DNA of 64,000 bases from Amycolatopsis vastitatis (GTDB taxonomy: Bacteria > Actinomycetota > Actinomycetes > Mycobacteriales > Pseudonocardiaceae). Below, piece after piece: positions 23,570-30,879 of this stretch (its first letter is position 1; the number at the start of each line of letters is the position of its first letter). Made by a program: the position numbers and the translations under genes. Under the pieces are notes generated by a model, which was given only the letters and a program-made list of their open reading frames with translations, was not told the origin of the DNA and made no database searches. The stretch lies in the NCBI RefSeq assembly GCF_002234595.1, contig NZ_NMUL01000038.1, positions 62,001-126,000 of the forward strand, in the 5' to 3' direction.

Positions 23570-24274
23570 GTGACCGTTCCCCCGCCGCCGTGGCGCCGTC
23601 CCCCGGGCCGCCGCGCCGCGAAACCCGCGCTCTCCCAGGAGCTCGTCGTCAAGACGGCACTGGACGTCCTGGCGAAGGAAGGCTTCGACGCGGTCACCAT
23701 GCGGCGGATCGCGCAGGAGCTCGAAACGGGGCCCGCGTCGCTGTACGCGCACGTCTCCAACAAGGACGAACTGGCGGAGCTGATGCTCGACGCGGTGCTC
23801 GCCGAGGTGCCCGTGCCGGAGCCCGATCCGGCGCGCTGGGACGAGCAGGTGAAGGAGCTCGTCCACGCCCAGATCCGGGTGATGGTCGCCCACCCCGGGA
23901 TCGCGCGCGTGGCGTGGGACATCGCCGTGCCGGTCACGCCCAGCTCGCTGCGCTTGGGCGAGGCGATGCTGGCCCTGCTGCGGGCCGGCGGCCTCGAACT
24001 CAAGCAGGCGACCTTCGCGGGCGACGCGCTGGGCCTCTACGCGAAGGCGTACGCGTACGAAGCGAGCGGCTGGACCTGGGGCGAGATCGACGCGGCCGAA
24101 GTCACCGAACGCGGCAGGCAGATGGTCGACTACATGCGCTCGCTGCCCGCCGAAGCATTCCCGAACATGCTGAGGATCGGCGAATTCTTCTCGGCCGAGA
24201 CGGCGGCCGAACGCCTCGGCTTCGCGCTCGACACGTTCCTCGCCGGGCTCAAGGTCATGGCAGCGACGAAATAG
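23570..24274 (+). CDS. TetR/AcrR-family transcriptional regulator
   Basis: A 234-residue TetR-type repressor starting at GTG 23570 (VTVPPPPWRRPPGRRAAKPAL); upstream frame sequence overlaps the operator and is not coding. The helix-turn-helix spans about 28-72 (LDVLAKEGFDAVTMRRIAQEL, ASLYAHVSNKDELAELMLDAV). The C-terminal ligand domain resembles the TetR_C_1 group used by drug-responsive regulators (HAQIRVMVAHPGIARVAWD, FPNMLRIGEFFSAETAAERL). It is divergent from the SgcJ/SRPBCC pair and carries a phased operator array in front of it, supporting autoregulation and control of those genes. The inducing ligand is unknown. Confidence 0.93.
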   Translation: MTVPPPPWRRPPGRRAAKPALSQELVVKTALDVLAKEGFDAVTMRRIAQELETGPASLYAHVSNKDELAELMLDAVLAEVPVPEPDPARWDEQVKELVHAQIRVMVAHPGIARVAWDIAVPVTPSSLRLGEAMLALLRAGGLELKQATFAGDALGLYAKAYAYEASGWTWGEIDAAEVTERGRQMVDYMRSLPAEAFPNMLRIGEFFSAETAAERLGFALDTFLAGLKVMAATK

Positions 24275-24332
24275 CCGGTTGCGTTCCACTATGACTGGCG
24301 TCACGCACCCAAGTCGACAGAGAGGGTTCCCG

Positions 24333-24722
24333 ATGGCCGTCCGGCACATCAACCCCGAGGGACTCCACCGCAGCCCGGCCTTCAGCCAGGCCGTCGTGGT
24401 CGAACAGCCCGCGAAGACGATCTACATCGGCGGCCAGAACGGCGTCGACGCGAACGGCGAGGTCGTCGGCCCCACCGTCGGAGAGCAGGCCCTGCAGGCG
24501 TTCCGCAACCTCGCGACCATCCTGGAGAGCGAGGGCGCGACCCTGGCGGACATCGTGCACTGGCGCATCGCCGTGGTGGACGGCCACACCTTCGACGAAG
24601 GGGTGGCCGCCTTCCAGTAGGTCTGGAACCGCGCCGACCCGCCGCCGGCCATCACGGTCCACGTCGTCGCCGGCCTGGCGCCGGGGTTCCTCGTGGAGAT
24701 CGACGCGGTGGCCGTCGTCTGA
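24333..24722 (+). pseudogene. RidA-family gene with in-frame amber stop
   Basis: RidA/YjgF enzymes hydrolyse reactive imine/enamine intermediates. The frame starts at ATG 24333 (MAVRHINPEGLHRSPAFSQA) with GAGAGGG upstream and runs correctly through NGVDANGEVVGPTVGEQ and FRNLATILESEGATLADIVH to AAFQ, where TAG occurs at 24618-24620. The same frame then continues with VWNRADPPPAITVHVVAGLA and GFLVEIDAVAVV to TGA at 24720, matching the missing C-terminus. Relatives have a sense codon at this place, commonly glutamate, so a single GAG-to-TAG change would explain it. The product lacks the trimer interface and active-site arginine region. Sequencing error is possible. Confidence 0.75.
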
Positions 24723-24724
24723 CG

Positions 24725-25645
24725 CTACGGCCGCAGGACGATCTTGCCGCGTGTGTGCCGCTTCTCCAGCTCGCGGTAGGCCTCCCGCACTTCGTCCAAG
24801 GGGTACACGCGCGCGACCGGCACCTCCAGCAATCCCTTCTCCACCAAGGTCGCCAGGTCACGGAGGACCTCGGCCGACGCGCCCGCCGTGTTGCCCTCGG
24901 TCTTCACGTTGTACTTCTCGGCCGCGGCCCAGTCGATGATCGTGTCGATCCGTCCGGGGTGGATGCCCAGGTGCAGGGCCAGTTCGACGTATCCGGAGCC
25001 GAAAGTGTCGACGAACGCGTGCACGCCGTCCGGGGCGGCTTCCTCGATCCGCTCGAGGACGCCGTCCCCGTAGGCCACCGGGATCACGTCGAGTTCGCGC
25101 AGCCACGCGTGGTTGGCTTCGCCGGCCAGGCCGATCACCGTGGCGCCGGCCAGCTTCGCGAGCTGCATGGCCAGCGAGCCCACTCCGCCGGCGGCACCCG
25201 AGACGACGACCGTCTCCCCTTCTCGCGGGCACACCGCGCGCACCGCGGCGTACGCGGTGGTCCCGGCGACGAACAGCGAACCGGCGGCCTCCCACGGCAC
25301 CCCGTCAGGCCGCGGCGTGAGGTTCGAAGCCTCCGCGACGACGAAGTCGGCGTGGCTCGAGCGTGTGTCGACGAAGCCGATCACCTCGTCGCCGACGGCG
25401 ATCTCTTCGACGCCGTCGCCGAGTTCGGCGACCACGCCCGCGAAGTCACTGCCCTGGCCCGACGGGAAGGTGGCCGGCCAGCGGTCGTGCAGGAAACCCT
25501 GGCGGATGTACCCCTCACCCGGGTTGATCCCGGCCGCCCGGACCTCGACGAGCACTTGTCCCGGTCCCGCCACCGGCCGCGGGACGTCTTCCACCCGGAG
25601 GACATCCACGCCGCCGTACTCGTCGAACCTGACCGCGCGCACCAT
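24725..25645 (-). CDS. NADP-dependent quinone oxidoreductase-type alcohol dehydrogenase (MDR)
   Basis: A 306-residue medium-chain dehydrogenase/reductase of the zeta-crystallin type. The start is ATG 25645 (MVRAVRFDEYGGVDVLRVED). The N-terminal GroES-like domain shows GQVLVEVRAAGINPGEGYIRQG, FPSGQGSDFAGVVAELG and the Rossmann domain shows ETVVVSGAAGGVGSLAMQLAK. The catalytic zinc cysteines of alcohol dehydrogenases are absent, so a zinc-independent NADPH quinone or enone reductase is likely. Its stop comes two bases after the convergent RidA remnant. A short divergent-type gap with GTATCAAGCAACGAC-like sequence lies upstream; no operator could be assigned. Confidence 0.88.
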   Translation of the reverse strand: MVRAVRFDEYGGVDVLRVEDVPRPVAGPGQVLVEVRAAGINPGEGYIRQGFLHDRWPATFPSGQGSDFAGVVAELGDGVEEIAVGDEVIGFVDTRSSHADFVVAEASNLTPRPDGVPWEAAGSLFVAGTTAYAAVRAVCPREGETVVVSGAAGGVGSLAMQLAKLAGATVIGLAGEANHAWLRELDVIPVAYGDGVLERIEEAAPDGVHAFVDTFGSGYVELALHLGIHPGRIDTIIDWAAAEKYNVKTEGNTAGASAEVLRDLATLVEKGLLEVPVARVYPLDEVREAYRELEKRHTRGKIVLRP

Positions 25646-25714
25646 GGAGCCTCCTCGAACGTCGTTGCTTGATACAAGTAACGACGTCGGCCGGAGTTTT
25701 AATCCCGGACGGGT

Positions 25715-26932
25715 TCAGCCGGCGAGCCGGCGGACCACGCCGTCGGCGAGCAGCCGCCCGCGGTCGGTGAGCACCGCGCGGCCCCGGGAGTCCAAAGCGG
25801 ACGGATCGAGCAGGCCTTCGGCCGCCGCCGCGCGAGCCTCGGCGAGCCCCGGACCGTCGAGGACGTCGAGCGGAAGCCCCTCGGCGACGCGGAGTTCGAG
25901 CATGATCCGTTCCAGGTGCTGGTCGTCGTCGCTGAGCACCTCACGCCCGCCCGCGGGCGAGGCGCCCTCGGCGAGCAAGGCGGCGTAGCGCGCCGGGTGC
26001 TTGACGTTCCACCAGCGCACCCCGCCGACGTGGCTGTGCGCGCCGGGACCGGCGCCCCACCAGTCGTCGCCTCGCCAGTAGCCGAGGTTGTGGTGGCAGC
26101 GGGCCTCGTCGGACGCCGCCCAGTTCGACACCTCGTACCAGCGCAGTCCCGCCGCCGACAGCGTGGCGTCGATCATCTCGTAGTCCGCGGCCAGCACGTC
26201 GTCGTCCGGCGCGGGCAGCTCGCCCCGGCGCACGCGGCGGGCCAGCGCCGTGCCCTCCTCGACGATCAGCGCGTACGCCGAGACGTGGTCGACCCCGGCG
26301 GCCAGCACGGCGTCGAGCGTCGCGCGCAGGTCGTCGGCGCGCTCCCCCGGCGTGCCGTAGATCACGTCGAGGTTCACGTGCTCGAAGCCGGCCGCGCGGG
26401 CTTCGGCGGCGGCCGTCCCCGGACGGCCCGGGGTGTGCACGCGGTCGAGGATCTTCAGCACGTGCGGCGCGGCCGACTGCATGCCCAGCGAGACCCGCGT
26501 GTAGCCGGCTTCGCGGATCCCGGCGAAGAACTCGGGCGACGTCGACTCCGGGTTCGACTCCGTCGTCACCTCGGCGCCCGGGGCGAGCCCGAAGACGTCG
26601 CGGACGGCGTCGAGCACCGAGCGGAGGCCGTCGGCGCCGAGCAGCGACGGCGTGCCGCCGCCGACGAACACGGTGTCGGCGGCCGGGGGCACGACCAGCA
26701 CGCGGGCCGCGAGCTCCAGTTCCCGCCGCAGTCCTTCCAGCCAGGACTGCGGCGACGAACCGGAGTCGAGCTCACCCGCGGTGTAGGTGTTGAAGTCGCA
26801 GTAGCCGCAGCGCGTCGCGCAGAACGGGACGTGCACGTAGACCCCGAACGCTCTGCTCCCGAGCCCCTTCAGCGCACTTTCCGGCAAGGCGGGGTCGATC
26901 GGGGTGGCGGGGTCGGGACGCAGCTCGGGCAC
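25715..26932 (-). CDS. hemW: Radical SAM heme chaperone HemW (coproporphyrinogen dehydrogenase-like)
   Basis: A 405-residue radical SAM protein of the HemW family, a heme-binding chaperone long annotated as oxygen-independent coproporphyrinogen III oxidase. The cluster cysteines C38, C42 and C45 lie in FCATRCGYCDFNTYT. Further signature parts are TVFVGGGTPSLLGADGL, TTESNPESTSPEFFAGI, YTRVSLGMQSAAPHVLKILD and DVIYGTPGER. The C-terminal HemN domain follows (CHHNLGYWRGDDWWGAGPGAHSH in part, DQHLERIMLELRVAEGLPL). GTG 26932 (VPELRPDPA) is chosen as start; an in-frame GTG at 26947 has a slightly better purine tract upstream. The open frame reaches much further upstream but is non-coding there. Confidence 0.93.
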   Translation of the reverse strand: MPELRPDPATPIDPALPESALKGLGSRAFGVYVHVPFCATRCGYCDFNTYTAGELDSGSSPQSWLEGLRRELELAARVLVVPPAADTVFVGGGTPSLLGADGLRSVLDAVRDVFGLAPGAEVTTESNPESTSPEFFAGIREAGYTRVSLGMQSAAPHVLKILDRVHTPGRPGTAAAEARAAGFEHVNLDVIYGTPGERADDLRATLDAVLAAGVDHVSAYALIVEEGTALARRVRRGELPAPDDDVLAADYEMIDATLSAAGLRWYEVSNWAASDEARCHHNLGYWRGDDWWGAGPGAHSHVGGVRWWNVKHPARYAALLAEGASPAGGREVLSDDDQHLERIMLELRVAEGLPLDVLDGPGLAEARAAAAEGLLDPSALDSRGRAVLTDRGRLLADGVVRRLAG

Positions 26933-26947
26933 CCTGGGATTGTCCAC

Positions 26948-27181
26948 CCCGCCACGCTCGGTCGCGGCGGGAGGCCGATCGGGTGAACACCTGTTACGAC
27001 GCCGGGACGTAGTGGTTCGCGGGGCGGAAGAGAGCGTTGACAGGGCCGGAAGTCGCCACCGGTCGCCCGGACTCGCAGGTCGCGGCCCTGCCGATCGACC
27101 GCATTCTCCCAGGCGAGTGACCCTTCTCCCACCATCCGGGCAGCCCTGGACCACATTGTGGACGCGTGGCACGCTGACGCC
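26948..27181. other. Intergenic region upstream of the sulfur operon; possible ParB-like gene fragment
   Basis: No complete gene is seen. On the plus strand, 27040-27121 could encode LTGPEVATGRPDSQVAALPI then DRILPGE and a stop. This resembles the first strand region of ParB-like regulators (normally continuing SPR-LAGE), so it may be a decayed fragment. The stretch also must contain the promoter of the sulfate-reduction operon, which I could not place with confidence. Confidence 0.25.
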
Positions 27182-27268
27182 GTGACTCATGCCGGTGTTC
27201 TCCTCGTGGCCCGTCGCCACGTCGACCTGCTGCGGGTCGCCAGCGCCCTCTGCGTACCCGTTCGCTGA
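27182..27268 (+). CDS. Cysteine-attenuator leader peptide of the sulfate assimilation operon
   Basis: A 28-residue open frame, too short for routine gene calling, reading VTHAGVLLVARRHVDLLRVA then SALCVPVR and a stop. It matches the actinobacterial leader peptide type upstream of sulfur-assimilation genes, with the conserved core LLVARRHVDLLRVASALC and a single cysteine codon (TGC 27251-27253) five codons before the stop. Ribosome stalling at this codon when Cys-tRNA is short would change folding of the downstream RNA. The start is GTG 27182; no strong ribosome binding site precedes it, so a leaderless transcript is possible. It ends 108 bases before the sulfite reductase start. Family recognition is by memory of the conserved motif; the stalling mechanism is inference. 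Confidence 0.82.
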   Translation: MTHAGVLLVARRHVDLLRVASALCVPVR

Positions 27269-27311
27269 CTCCCCGCCCCACCACCTGCCACGAAATCTGG
27301 ACAGCCGGCGC

Positions 27312-27370
27312 CGGAGGACACACCCGCGAGCCGGTGGTCCTCCGCTGCCACGAAAAGCCTCTCGGAGGAC
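27312..27370 (+). promoter_or_regulatory. Candidate translational switch: duplicated CGGAGGAC octamer and its complement
   Basis: CGGAGGAC occurs at 27312-27319 and again at 27363-27370, where it contains the Shine-Dalgarno sequence of sulfite reductase (ATG at 27377). The exact complement GTCCTCCG lies between them at 27337-27344. It can pair with only one copy at a time (17-nt or 18-nt loop), giving either an upstream hairpin with a free ribosome binding site or a sequestered one. The upstream leader peptide would decide which forms. Confidence 0.6.
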
Positions 27371-27376
27371 GCCGCC

Positions 27377-29065
27377 ATGGCCACGCCCCAGACCCCAGCC
27401 CGCCCCGCGCGCGCCAAGCAGAAGCGCGGCGAAGGGCAGTGGGCGCTCGGTTACCGGGAGCCGCTGAACCCGAACGAGCGATCGAAGAAGGACGACCACC
27501 CGCTCAACGTGCGGGCGCGGATCGAGAACATCTACGCCCACCGCGGCTTCGACGCGATCGACCCGGGCGACCTGCGCGGCCGGTTCCGCTGGTTCGGCCT
27601 CTACACCCAGCGCAAGCCGGGGATCGACGGCGGCCGCACCGCGACGCTGGAGCCCGAAGAGCTCGACGACCGCTACTTCATGCTGCGGGTCCGGATCGAC
27701 GGCGGCGCCTTGACGACCGAGCAGCTCACCGTGCTCGGCGAGATCTCGCAGGCGTACGCGCGCGACACCGCCGACATCACCGACCGGCAGAACATCCAGT
27801 ACCACTGGATCCGGATCGAGGACGTCCCGGCGATCTGGGCCAAGCTCGAACAGGCCGGCATGACCACGATGGAGGCCTGCGGCGACAGCCCGCGCGTCAT
27901 CCTCGGCTCGCCGGTCGCCGGCATCGCCGCGGCCGAAGTGATCGACGGCACTCCGGCGATCGACGAGATCAAGCGCCGCTACATCGGCAAGCCGGAGTTC
28001 GCCAACCTGCCGCGCAAGTTCAAGACCGCGATCTCCGGCCAGCCGGACGTCGCGCACGAGATCCACGACGTCGCCTTCGTCGGCGTCGACCACCCGGAGC
28101 ACGGACCCGGCTTCGACGTCTGGGTCGGCGGCGGCCTGTCCACCAACCCGATGCTCGGGCAGCGCCTCGGCGCCTGGGTGCCCCTCGACGAGGTCCCGGA
28201 CGTCTGGGAAGGTGTCATCTCGATCTTCCGCGACTACGGCTACCGGCGGCTGCGCTCGCGCGCCCGGATCAAGTTCCTGGTCAAGGACTGGGGCGCGGAG
28301 AAGTTCCGACAAGTGCTTCAGGACGAGTACCTCAAGCGCGAGCTGATCGACGGGCCGCCGCCGGTGGACCCCGCCGTCCCGATCGACCACGTCGGCGTGC
28401 ACCCGCAGGTCGACGGCAAGTTCTACGTCGGCGCCGCGCCGATCGCCGGCCGTTCCAGCGGCGGCACGCTCGTCGCCGTCGCCAAGGCCGCCGAGCGGGC
28501 CGGGTCCGGCCGGGTGCGGCTCACGCCGCAGCAGAAGCTCGTCGTGCTCGACGTCCCCGAGGCCCAGGTCCCGGCGCTTTCGGCGGAGCTGGCCGAGCTG
28601 GGGCTGGAGACCAAGCCGTCGCCGTGGCGGCGCGGGGTGATGGCCTGCACCGGGCTGGAGTTCTGCAAGCTCGCCATCGTGGAGACGAAAGCCCGCGCGC
28701 AGCAGCTCGTCGCGGACCTCGAGAAGTCCCTCGCCGACATCCAGGACGGCCTCGAGACGCCGGTCACCGTGCACCTCAACGGCTGCCCCAACTCCTGCGC
28801 GCGGATCCAGACGGCGGACATCGGCCTCAAGGGCCAGATCGTCACCGACGCCGAAGGCAACCAGGTCGAAGGCTTCCAGGTGCACCTCGGCGGCGGCCTC
28901 GGCCTCGACGCCGGGTTCGGCCGGAAGCTGCGTGGCCACAAGGTGACTTCGGGTGAGCTGACCGGGTACGTCGAACGCGTCGTGCGGGCCTACGTCGCCG
29001 GGCGCGAACCCGGCGAACGGTTCCCGCAGTGGGCCGCGCGCGCCGAGGAAAGTGCCCTGCAGTGA
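27377..29065 (+). CDS. sir: Assimilatory ferredoxin-dependent sulfite reductase
   Basis: A 562-residue siroheme/4Fe-4S reductase that reduces sulfite to sulfide with six electrons from ferredoxin. The cluster cysteines C424 and C430 (ACTGLEFCKLA) and C470 and C474 (NGCPNSCARIQ) bridge the 4Fe-4S centre and siroheme. The N-terminal repeat shows RFRWFGLYTQRKPGIDGG and DITDRQNIQYHWIRIED, and GDSPRVILGSPVAG marks the siroheme pocket. The family also includes nitrite reductases; the neighbourhood (cysH, cysD, cysN, sirohydrochlorin chelatase) settles it as sulfite reductase. The start is ATG 27377 with CGGAGGAC eight bases upstream. It is the first enzyme gene of the operon and is likely controlled by the leader peptide upstream. 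Confidence 0.95.
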   Translation: MATPQTPARPARAKQKRGEGQWALGYREPLNPNERSKKDDHPLNVRARIENIYAHRGFDAIDPGDLRGRFRWFGLYTQRKPGIDGGRTATLEPEELDDRYFMLRVRIDGGALTTEQLTVLGEISQAYARDTADITDRQNIQYHWIRIEDVPAIWAKLEQAGMTTMEACGDSPRVILGSPVAGIAAAEVIDGTPAIDEIKRRYIGKPEFANLPRKFKTAISGQPDVAHEIHDVAFVGVDHPEHGPGFDVWVGGGLSTNPMLGQRLGAWVPLDEVPDVWEGVISIFRDYGYRRLRSRARIKFLVKDWGAEKFRQVLQDEYLKRELIDGPPPVDPAVPIDHVGVHPQVDGKFYVGAAPIAGRSSGGTLVAVAKAAERAGSGRVRLTPQQKLVVLDVPEAQVPALSAELAELGLETKPSPWRRGVMACTGLEFCKLAIVETKARAQQLVADLEKSLADIQDGLETPVTVHLNGCPNSCARIQTADIGLKGQIVTDAEGNQVEGFQVHLGGGLGLDAGFGRKLRGHKVTSGELTGYVERVVRAYVAGREPGERFPQWAARAEESALQ

Positions 29066-29099
29066 CAGCGCCGACGCACTCTTCCCCGCGGAGGCGCCA

Positions 29100-29255
29100 A
29101 TGAGCACCGACGAGCGCGCGGCACCGTACTACTGCCCCTATTGCGGCGACGAAGATCTGCGGCCGGAAGAGAACGGCGGCTGGCTGTGTTCCAGCTGTCG
29201 CCGGGTTTTCTCGGTCAAGTTCCTCGGCCTGTCCCTCCCGGAGGTTTCCCGATGA
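29100..29255 (+). CDS. Small zinc-ribbon protein of the sulfur operon
   Basis: A 51-residue protein, MSTDERAAPYYCPYCGDEDL then RPEENGGWLCSSCRRVFSVK. Two CxxC pairs (YCPYCGDE and LCSSCRRVF) form a zinc ribbon. The start ATG 29100 has GGAGGCGCC upstream, and the stop overlaps the cysH start (ATGA). Small proteins of this sort are regularly found between sulfite reductase and cysH in actinobacteria; their function is unknown. It might be an electron-transfer accessory or an assembly factor, but only its fixed position in the operon supports that. Confidence 0.82.
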   Translation: MSTDERAAPYYCPYCGDEDLRPEENGGWLCSSCRRVFSVKFLGLSLPEVSR

Positions 29256-29947
29256 CCGCCACCGCCGACTACAAGACCCTCGCCGAGCGCGCTTCGAAGG
29301 AGCTCGCCGACGCCACCGCCGAAGAGGCGCTGCACTGGACCGTCGACACGTTCGGCGACGACTTCATCGTCGCGTCCAACATGCAGGACGCCGTGCTCAT
29401 CGACCTCGCCACGAAGGTGAAGTCCGATGTGGACGTTCTCTTCCTCGAGACCGGCTACCACTTCCCGGAGACGATCGGCACGCGTGACGCCGTGCAGACG
29501 GTCTACCCGGAAGTGAAGATCGTCAACGCCCAGGCCGAGCAGAGCGTCGCCGAGCAGGACGCCCAATACGGGGCGAAGCTGCACGACCGCGACCCGACGC
29601 TCTGCTGCAACCTGCGCAAGGTCGTCCCGCTGCGCAAGACACTGGCGAACTACTCGGCGTGGGTCACCGGCGTCCGCCGGGTCGACGCGCCGACCCGCGC
29701 GAACACCCCGATAGTCACCTGGGACGACCGCAACGGCCTGGTCAAGGTCAACCCGATCGCGGCGTGGACCGACGACGAGTTCAAGGGCTACATCCACGAG
29801 CACGGGATCCTCGAGAACCCGCTGGTTTCGATCGGCTACCTGTCGATCGGCTGCGCCCCCTGCACGGCTCGCGTGGAGCCGGGCCAGGACCCGCGCAGCG
29901 GCCGGTGGGCGGGGCAGAGCAAGACCGAGTGCGGACTGCACGGCTGA
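29252..29947 (+). CDS. cysH: Phosphoadenylyl/adenylyl-sulfate reductase CysH (Fe-S, APS type)
   Basis: A 231-residue thioredoxin-dependent reductase that makes sulfite from activated sulfate. It keeps the four cluster cysteines of APS-type enzymes: TLCCNLRKV and SIGCAPCTARVEPG (pair C-x-x-C), together with the catalytic cysteine in KTECGLHG at the C-terminus. The presence of the CC..CxxC set shows a 4Fe-4S enzyme using APS rather than PAPS. This fits the absence of an APS kinase domain in the neighbouring cysN. Other motifs are FLETGYHFPETIGTRD and WVTGVRRVDAPTRANTP. It overlaps the small zinc-ribbon gene by four bases and precedes cysD by 11 bases. Confidence 0.95.
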   Translation: MTATADYKTLAERASKELADATAEEALHWTVDTFGDDFIVASNMQDAVLIDLATKVKSDVDVLFLETGYHFPETIGTRDAVQTVYPEVKIVNAQAEQSVAEQDAQYGAKLHDRDPTLCCNLRKVVPLRKTLANYSAWVTGVRRVDAPTRANTPIVTWDDRNGLVKVNPIAAWTDDEFKGYIHEHGILENPLVSIGYLSIGCAPCTARVEPGQDPRSGRWAGQSKTECGLHG

Positions 29948-29958
29948 GGAAGGGACGC

Positions 29959-30879
29959 ATGACGACCTTGGAGCCCGCGACCGATGCGGCACAGGACAAC
30001 CTGGCCGCGCTCGAGTCCGAAGCCATCCACATCTTCCGGGAGGTGGCGGGCGAGTTCGACCGCCCGGTGATCCTGTTCTCCGGCGGCAAGGACTCGACGC
30101 TGCTGCTGCACCTGGCGATCAAGGCGTTCTGGCCGGCGCCGGTGCCGTTCCCGCTGCTGCACGTGGACACCGGGCACAACTTCGACGAGGTCATCGAGTT
30201 CCGCGACCGCGTCGTCGAGCAGCACGGGCTGCGCCTGGTCGTCGCGAAGGTCCAGGACTGGATCGACGACGGGCGCCTCGAAGAGCGCGCCGACGGGATG
30301 CGCAACCCGCTGCAGACCACGCCGCTGCTCGACACGATCGCCGAGAACAAGTTCGACGCCGTCTTCGGCGGCGGCCGCCGTGACGAGGAGCGCGCCCGGG
30401 CCAAGGAGCGGATCTTCAGCCTCCGCAACTCCTTCGGCCAGTGGGAGCCGCGGCGGCAGCGGCCCGAGCTGTGGAACCTCTACAACGGCAGGCACCGCCC
30501 GGGCGAGCAGGTCCGCGTCTTCCCGCTGTCCAACTGGACCGAGGCCGACGTCTGGAACTACATCGCCCGCGAGAAGGTCGAACTGCCGTCGATCTACTAC
30601 GCGCACCAGCGCGAGGTGTACCTGCGGGACGGGATGCTGCTGGCCGAGGGCCCGTGGGGCGGCCCGCGTCCGGGCGAAGAGGTCCGTGAGCGGACCGTCC
30701 GCTACCGGACCGTCGGCGACGGCTCGTGCACCGGCGCGATCGAATCCACCGCGGCCACCGTCGAAGAGGTCATCGCCGAGGTGTCGGCCTCGCGGCTCAC
30801 CGAGCGCGGTGCCACCCGCGCCGACGACCGGATGTCCGAGGCGGCCATGGAAGACCGCAAGCGTGAGGGGTACTTCTGA
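29959..30879 (+). CDS. cysD: Sulfate adenylyltransferase subunit 2
   Basis: A 306-residue PP-loop ATP pyrophosphatase subunit that adenylates sulfate to APS in complex with the CysN GTPase. The PP-loop SGGKDSTLLLHLAIKAFWPA begins at residue 41. Other typical segments are LLHVDTGHNFDEVIEFRD, FDAVFGGGRRDEERARAKER, FSLRNSFGQWEPRRQRPELW and RYRTVGDGSCTGAIESTAAT. The start ATG 29959 has GAGGAAGGG upstream. Its stop overlaps the cysN start (TGATG), so the two subunits are translationally coupled. Confidence 0.96.
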   Translation: MTTLEPATDAAQDNLAALESEAIHIFREVAGEFDRPVILFSGGKDSTLLLHLAIKAFWPAPVPFPLLHVDTGHNFDEVIEFRDRVVEQHGLRLVVAKVQDWIDDGRLEERADGMRNPLQTTPLLDTIAENKFDAVFGGGRRDEERARAKERIFSLRNSFGQWEPRRQRPELWNLYNGRHRPGEQVRVFPLSNWTEADVWNYIAREKVELPSIYYAHQREVYLRDGMLLAEGPWGGPRPGEEVRERTVRYRTVGDGSCTGAIESTAATVEEVIAEVSASRLTERGATRADDRMSEAAMEDRKREGYF

